Below, in pieces: positions 60,687 to 64,000 of a stretch of 64,000 nt of DNA. Position numbers and translations under genes: made by a program. Under the pieces are notes generated by a model, which did not search any database, was not told where the DNA came from, and saw only the letters and a program-made list of their open reading frames with translations. The stretch comes from Novosphingobium sp. PhB165. GTDB taxonomy: Bacteria > Pseudomonadota > Alphaproteobacteria > Sphingomonadales > Sphingomonadaceae. Numbering within the stretch: the first letter of the stretch is position 1; each line of letters opens with the position of its first letter. The stretch covers positions 1 through 64,000 of the forward strand of contig NZ_SLVB01000008.1 in NCBI RefSeq assembly GCF_004341845.1, read 5' to 3'.

Positions 60687-60889
60687 CTCCCTTATGGGAT
60701 TGGCCCTGACGGGCTTGGCATCGCCTCCCTGATACTGGTTAAACGTCGCCGAGGAAAGAGGCAGCGGCATTGTATTTAAAAGTAAAGAAGTGAGACGGGA
60801 ATGCAGCTGGTTCTTGCCATGTAGACAGATGATGGTGCACCACGGTCCCCGCAGAGGGGATAGCGAGCTGCCATTGATGGAGTTAATGC
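60687..60889. other. Divergent promoter region ispH / hpnM
   Basis: About 200 bases. AT-rich near 60776-60800 and with a small TCCCC-GCAGA-GGGGA hairpin near 60846-60860 on the hpnM side. GGAG lies seven bases before the hpnM ATG. No regulator site is recognised. Confidence 0.4.
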
Positions 60890-61489
60890 ATGCGCCATCC
60901 AATATTAACGCTTGGCCTGTTGTTGTCGCTTACCCCTTCCATTGCCAGCGCGCAGGCCGTCGATCCGGCGCGGGCCACCGTTCAGCAGTTGAACGACGAT
61001 CTGATCCGGGTGATGAAGGCGGGCGGCACCGTGCAGACGCGAACGGCCGCGCTTGGCCCCGCTCTGGACCGGGCGTTCGACCTGCCGCTGATGACGCGGC
61101 TGGCCGTCGGGCCGGCATGGACGTCGCTGAATGCCGCCGACCAGCAGGCACTGACGCGCAGTTTCCGGCGTATGACCATTTCCCAATATGCCCGCAATTT
61201 CGACAGTTGGTCGGGCGAAAGCTTCACCATGGACCCGCAAGTGCAGCAGCGCGGCGGTGACAAGCTGGTGCGTACGACGCTGAATGTGCCCAAACAGGCG
61301 CCCGTCGCCATCAGCTATCGCCTGCGGCAGAGCGGGAACGACTGGAAGATCATCGACGTGTTCTATCGCAATGCGATCAGCCAGATCGCGACACGCCGTT
61401 CCGATTTCGCGTCGGTGCTGCAAAAGGGCGGAGCGGCTTCGCTGGTTGCCCACATGGATGCCATAGCGGCAAAGGGCGAGAAATTTTGA
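60890..61489 (+). CDS. hpnM: HpnM, periplasmic MlaC-like hopanoid transport protein
   Basis: A 199-residue secreted protein. The signal peptide (MRHPILTLGLLLSLTPSIASA) is cleaved before QAVDPA. The body is MlaC/Ttg2D-like (TAALGPALDRAFDLPLMTRL; WTSLNAADQQALTRSFRRMT; LVRTTLNVPK; VPKQAPVAISYRLRQSGNDW). In hopanoid clusters it is thought to carry hopanoids or phospholipids across the periplasm, by analogy with MlaC. It ends in a TTGA overlap with the next gene. Confidence 0.92.
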   Translation: MRHPILTLGLLLSLTPSIASAQAVDPARATVQQLNDDLIRVMKAGGTVQTRTAALGPALDRAFDLPLMTRLAVGPAWTSLNAADQQALTRSFRRMTISQYARNFDSWSGESFTMDPQVQQRGGDKLVRTTLNVPKQAPVAISYRLRQSGNDWKIIDVFYRNAISQIATRRSDFASVLQKGGAASLVAHMDAIAAKGEKF

Positions 61490-62511
61490 TCACCCCGCTA
61501 ATCATGCCGGTGGCGCTGCTGGCGGCATCGGCTGATCTTTCCCTGCCCTATGATGCGGTGGCTCAAGTCGAGCAGCCAGCCGATTCGCCGCCGCCCGACG
61601 ACACGCCGGTTACGGTTCCCCCGCCCGCGCCGGAGGCCATACCGGCCGACGCTGCGGCTGCTGATCCGGCTCCGGTCACCGACGCCCTTCCCGATCCGGC
61701 AGAGGAAGTGGCAACGGAACCCGCTGACGACATCGAAGCGGATGAAATCCGGGCCGAAAGAGACCCGCTCGAAGGTTTCAACCGAACGATGTTCGGGATT
61801 TACGAGGCAATGGACAAGGCCATATGGCGGCCGGCCGCAATGGGGTACGAACATATCGTGCCCAAGCCCGTCCGCTCGGGAATACATAACCTCATCAGCA
61901 ACCTGACCGAACCCTTTGTTTTCGTGAATTTCCTGTTGCAGGCAAAACCGGGCAAGGCGATGGAAACCCTCGCCCGCTTCACGATCAATACGACGCTGGG
62001 GATCGGCGGACTGTTCGATGTGGCGAAAACGAAGGACTTCAATCTGCCGTACAGGCCGAACGGCTTCGGCACGACGCTGGCGATTTACGGCGTCAAATCC
62101 GGGCCTTATCTGTTCATACCGTTCATGGGCCCAACGACCCTTCGCGATGCGCTGAGCAACGCCGCCGATGACAGTCTGTTGCCGCTGGCAATCGGCAAGC
62201 CGTTTTCCACTTGGGAATATCAGCTTTCGACCGGTGTGGCGGACGGTTTGGAGATACGCGCCGAGGCCGATCCGGAACTGCGCACCCTGCTGGCGGACGC
62301 GATCGACCCTTACGCGACACTGCGTTCCGTCTATCTCCAAAATCGTGCCGCCGAGATCGAGGAGATCCGCGGCAAGCACAAGCCGAAGGCAGGCAACGCC
62401 CCCGCAGAACTGGGCGATCCGCTTGACGATCCGGCGGGCGCCACCGCACGGCCCGCGCCGTCCGATGCCCCGGAATTGCACGACCCGCTACTCGATCCCG
62501 CGCGAAATTAG
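61486..62511 (+). CDS. mlaA: MlaA (VacJ-family) outer-membrane lipid transport protein
   Basis: A 341-residue MlaA/VacJ-family protein. The domain starts at RDPLEGFNRTMFGIYEAMDK and includes FTINTTLGIGGLFDVAKTKD and YGVKSGPYLFIPFMGPTTLR. A long Pro/Ala/Asp-rich linker (about residues 25-90) precedes it, and the C-terminus is also low-complexity. The usual lipobox Cys is absent; the N-terminus is only weakly hydrophobic. The start is TTG 61486, overlapping the hpnM stop; ATG 61504 is the alternative. MlaA removes phospholipid from the outer-membrane outer leaflet; here it is coupled to HpnM and probably works with it. Confidence 0.9.
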   Translation: MITPLIMPVALLAASADLSLPYDAVAQVEQPADSPPPDDTPVTVPPPAPEAIPADAAAADPAPVTDALPDPAEEVATEPADDIEADEIRAERDPLEGFNRTMFGIYEAMDKAIWRPAAMGYEHIVPKPVRSGIHNLISNLTEPFVFVNFLLQAKPGKAMETLARFTINTTLGIGGLFDVAKTKDFNLPYRPNGFGTTLAIYGVKSGPYLFIPFMGPTTLRDALSNAADDSLLPLAIGKPFSTWEYQLSTGVADGLEIRAEADPELRTLLADAIDPYATLRSVYLQNRAAEIEEIRGKHKPKAGNAPAELGDPLDDPAGATARPAPSDAPELHDPLLDPARN

Positions 62512-64000
62512 AGCCCGCTCTGCGCTTTCTTGCGCGGCGGCCCGAGTAGCGCGGGTTCGAAGATCAGCGCACAGATCAGCGTCCAGATCAGCGAGATCAT
62601 CAGGATCTTCCCCATGCTGGCGGTTCCGGGATGATGGGAGAGCCACAGGCTGCCGAAGGCAGTGCCCGTGGCAAGCGCGCTGAACATGACCGCACGCGCC
62701 AGACTGGATTGCAGCAAACCGGTCGCACCGCCGCGCCAGGCCATCACGAAATAGATATGGAACGCCACGCCCACGCCGAACAGCAGGGGAAAGGCAATGA
62801 TGTTGGCAAAGTTGATCGGCTGGCCGATCAGCACGCAGCTCCCCAGCGTCAGGAAGATGGAAAGGACGACGGGCGCGAGTGTGAACGCCACCTCCTTCAC
62901 ATCGCGCAGCACAAGGAACAATAGGACGCTGACCAGCAGGAAGGCCAAAACGCCGGCCTGCACGAAAGCACCTGCGACAGTCCCGGCCGCAGCCTGTGTC
63001 GCCACCGGCAACCCGGAAATAGCAGGCGTGACCGTGGCCACGGCATTGCGGAACTGGCGGATCACGGCATTGTCGTTGGCATTGCCGCTCGGGAACACCT
63101 GCAAGCGGACCAGACCAGTTGGCGTGACCCAATCGCGGACGAGATCGGGCGGCAGAGTCTCGCGCGTGATTGGCCCGGCTTGCAGTGCCTGCCTGATCTG
63201 ATCGAGCATGACACCCAGCGGACGGGACAGCATGTCGTTAACGGCGGCCCGTTGGGCTTCCGAAGCCGAGCCCAGCCGATTTAGCGACGTTGCCAGGCGG
63301 CGCGCCTCGTTCCCTTCGGGGCCGGGGTGCGCGGCGATCACGTCTCGCAGCTTCGCTTCCGTGCTCGCAATGGCCTGCTGCAATTCGGAGTCGGTGGGGG
63401 GGGGAGCGATGTCGAACGGGTTGATCGTCAGGTCGAGCAGGAGCGACGCATCCTGAATCCGCGCCAGCTTCTCATCCTGTTGCTCCGGAACGAAACTGTC
63501 GAGCGAAACGACCTGCGCCACTTCGGGCAATGCCGCCAGGCGCTGCGACAATTGACGCGCTTCGGCCGGATTGGCGGCAAGTACATCGATCACATTGGGC
63601 GTGCGGTCGGGATCGCGCGTCAGGTCCTTGAGCGCGCGCATCGCGGGCGCATTCGGGTCGCGCAAGTCCAGCGGATTGAAGTCAAACACCGCCCAGGGCA
63701 GCAGCGCGATCCCCGCGGCCATCGCCGCGCCGAAAGCCCAAAGAACGGTGCGGCGCTTGCGTTCCAGAAAGCTGTCTACGGGGGCGAGAGCCTTGAAGCC
63801 GACATCGCTGCGGGGCGCGCCGGGGCGCAGCAGCATTATCAGCGCGGGCAACAGCGTCAGGCTGAACAGCAGCGCCACGATCATGCCCAACCCGGCGATC
63901 ACGCCGAGTTCGGCAATGCCGATATAAGCCGTGGGAAGGAACGCCCCGAAGCCGAGGAAAATAGCCCCGGCCGCCAGCAGCAGCGGCGCGCCCAGCGCCA
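62508..64000 (-). CDS. hpnN: HpnN, RND-family hopanoid exporter, C-terminal part (5' end outside window)
   Basis: A large inner-membrane RND (MMPL-type) transporter known to move hopanoids to the outer membrane. The frame runs off the window at 64000, so about the last 500 residues are present. Visible landmarks include GLGMIVALLFSLTLLPALIM, LRDPNAPAMRALKDLTRD, a periplasmic loop, and the C-terminal helices FLLVSVLLFLVLRDVKEVAF and NIIAFPLLFGVGVAFHIYFV. It ends KKAQSGL with a TAA that overlaps the mlaA TAG by two bases (convergent genes). Confidence 0.92.
   Translation of the reverse strand, partial: ALGAPLLLAAGAIFLGFGAFLPTAYIGIAELGVIAGLGMIVALLFSLTLLPALIMLLRPGAPRSDVGFKALAPVDSFLERKRRTVLWAFGAAMAAGIALLPWAVFDFNPLDLRDPNAPAMRALKDLTRDPDRTPNVIDVLAANPAEARQLSQRLAALPEVAQVVSLDSFVPEQQDEKLARIQDASLLLDLTINPFDIAPPPTDSELQQAIASTEAKLRDVIAAHPGPEGNEARRLATSLNRLGSASEAQRAAVNDMLSRPLGVMLDQIRQALQAGPITRETLPPDLVRDWVTPTGLVRLQVFPSGNANDNAVIRQFRNAVATVTPAISGLPVATQAAAGTVAGAFVQAGVLAFLLVSVLLFLVLRDVKEVAFTLAPVVLSIFLTLGSCVLIGQPINFANIIAFPLLFGVGVAFHIYFVMAWRGGATGLLQSSLARAVMFSALATGTAFGSLWLSHHPGTASMGKILMISLIWTLICALIFEPALLGPPRKKAQSGL

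Noticed and set aside
1..64000. Search for tRNA, rRNA, CRISPR, insertion-sequence and prophage signatures
   Set aside because: No T-loop-type GGTTCGAATCC boxes, direct-repeat arrays, transposase genes or terminal inverted repeats were found by eye.

Overview
The window is high-GC DNA (about 65% by eye) packed with genes, many of which overlap by 1-4 bases (ATGA, TGATG, GTGA junctions). A full hopanoid (hpn) cluster, an alphaproteobacterial-type RpoD with an acidic insert, several TonB-dependent receptors and sphingomonad-type repeats point to the order Sphingomonadales. Novosphingobium or a close relative is my best guess (inference). No rRNA, tRNA, CRISPR array, insertion sequence or phage gene was found.

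Region 1 (1-8.5 kb): the 3' end of an arginine deiminase gene; a six-gene Mrp-type cation/proton antiporter operon (E-F-G-B-C-D) without a full MrpA; a secreted hypothetical protein; an NTF2-like protein with a Fur-like site upstream; a MarR regulator divergent from a ClC chloride channel with a palindrome between them; and a second NTF2/SnoaL-like protein. Region 2 (8.5-12.3 kb): a two-gene sugar-acid operon (semialdehyde dehydrogenase, IlvD/Edd dehydratase) behind a LacI-type operator. Region 3 (12.3-24.7 kb): an HNH nuclease, a small HTH protein, rpoD, a diguanylate cyclase, a chemotaxis receptor with almost no periplasmic domain, a CAP-domain protein, an alkylation-repair operon (Ogt, an unassigned 2OG-Fe(II) oxygenase, AlkB), an arylsulfatase and a secreted hypothetical.

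Region 4 (24.7-44.6 kb) looks like a glycoprotein-glycan scavenging locus. On the minus strand are cutC and a nag operon: SIS-type glucosamine-6-phosphate deaminase, NagA, an EIIA-HPr-EI fusion and an EIIC-EIIB transporter. On the plus strand are a GH92 alpha-mannosidase, an aspartylglucosaminidase, a large TonB-dependent receptor and a GH84 beta-N-acetylglucosaminidase. Together they could trim mannose from N-glycans, cut GlcNAc-Asn, import GlcNAc and feed it to glycolysis. A decayed PLP-decarboxylase gene and a Fur-like box precede a siderophore-type receptor, followed by a GST-like gene.

Region 5 (45.4-64 kb) is the hopanoid cluster in five blocks of alternating strand: hpnI-J-K-[di-iron protein]-hpnL (minus), hpnA-B-C-D-E-F-G (plus), ispH-hpnH (minus), hpnM-mlaA (plus) and hpnN (minus, cut by the window end). 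These genes cover squalene synthesis (C, D, E), cyclization (F), side-chain addition and processing (H, G, A, B), glycosylation and cyclitol-ether formation (I, K, J) and transport (M, N, probably MlaA). The ferritin-like protein between hpnK and hpnL carries a complete E, ExxH, E, ExxH di-iron set. It is the best candidate here for an undescribed enzymatic step.
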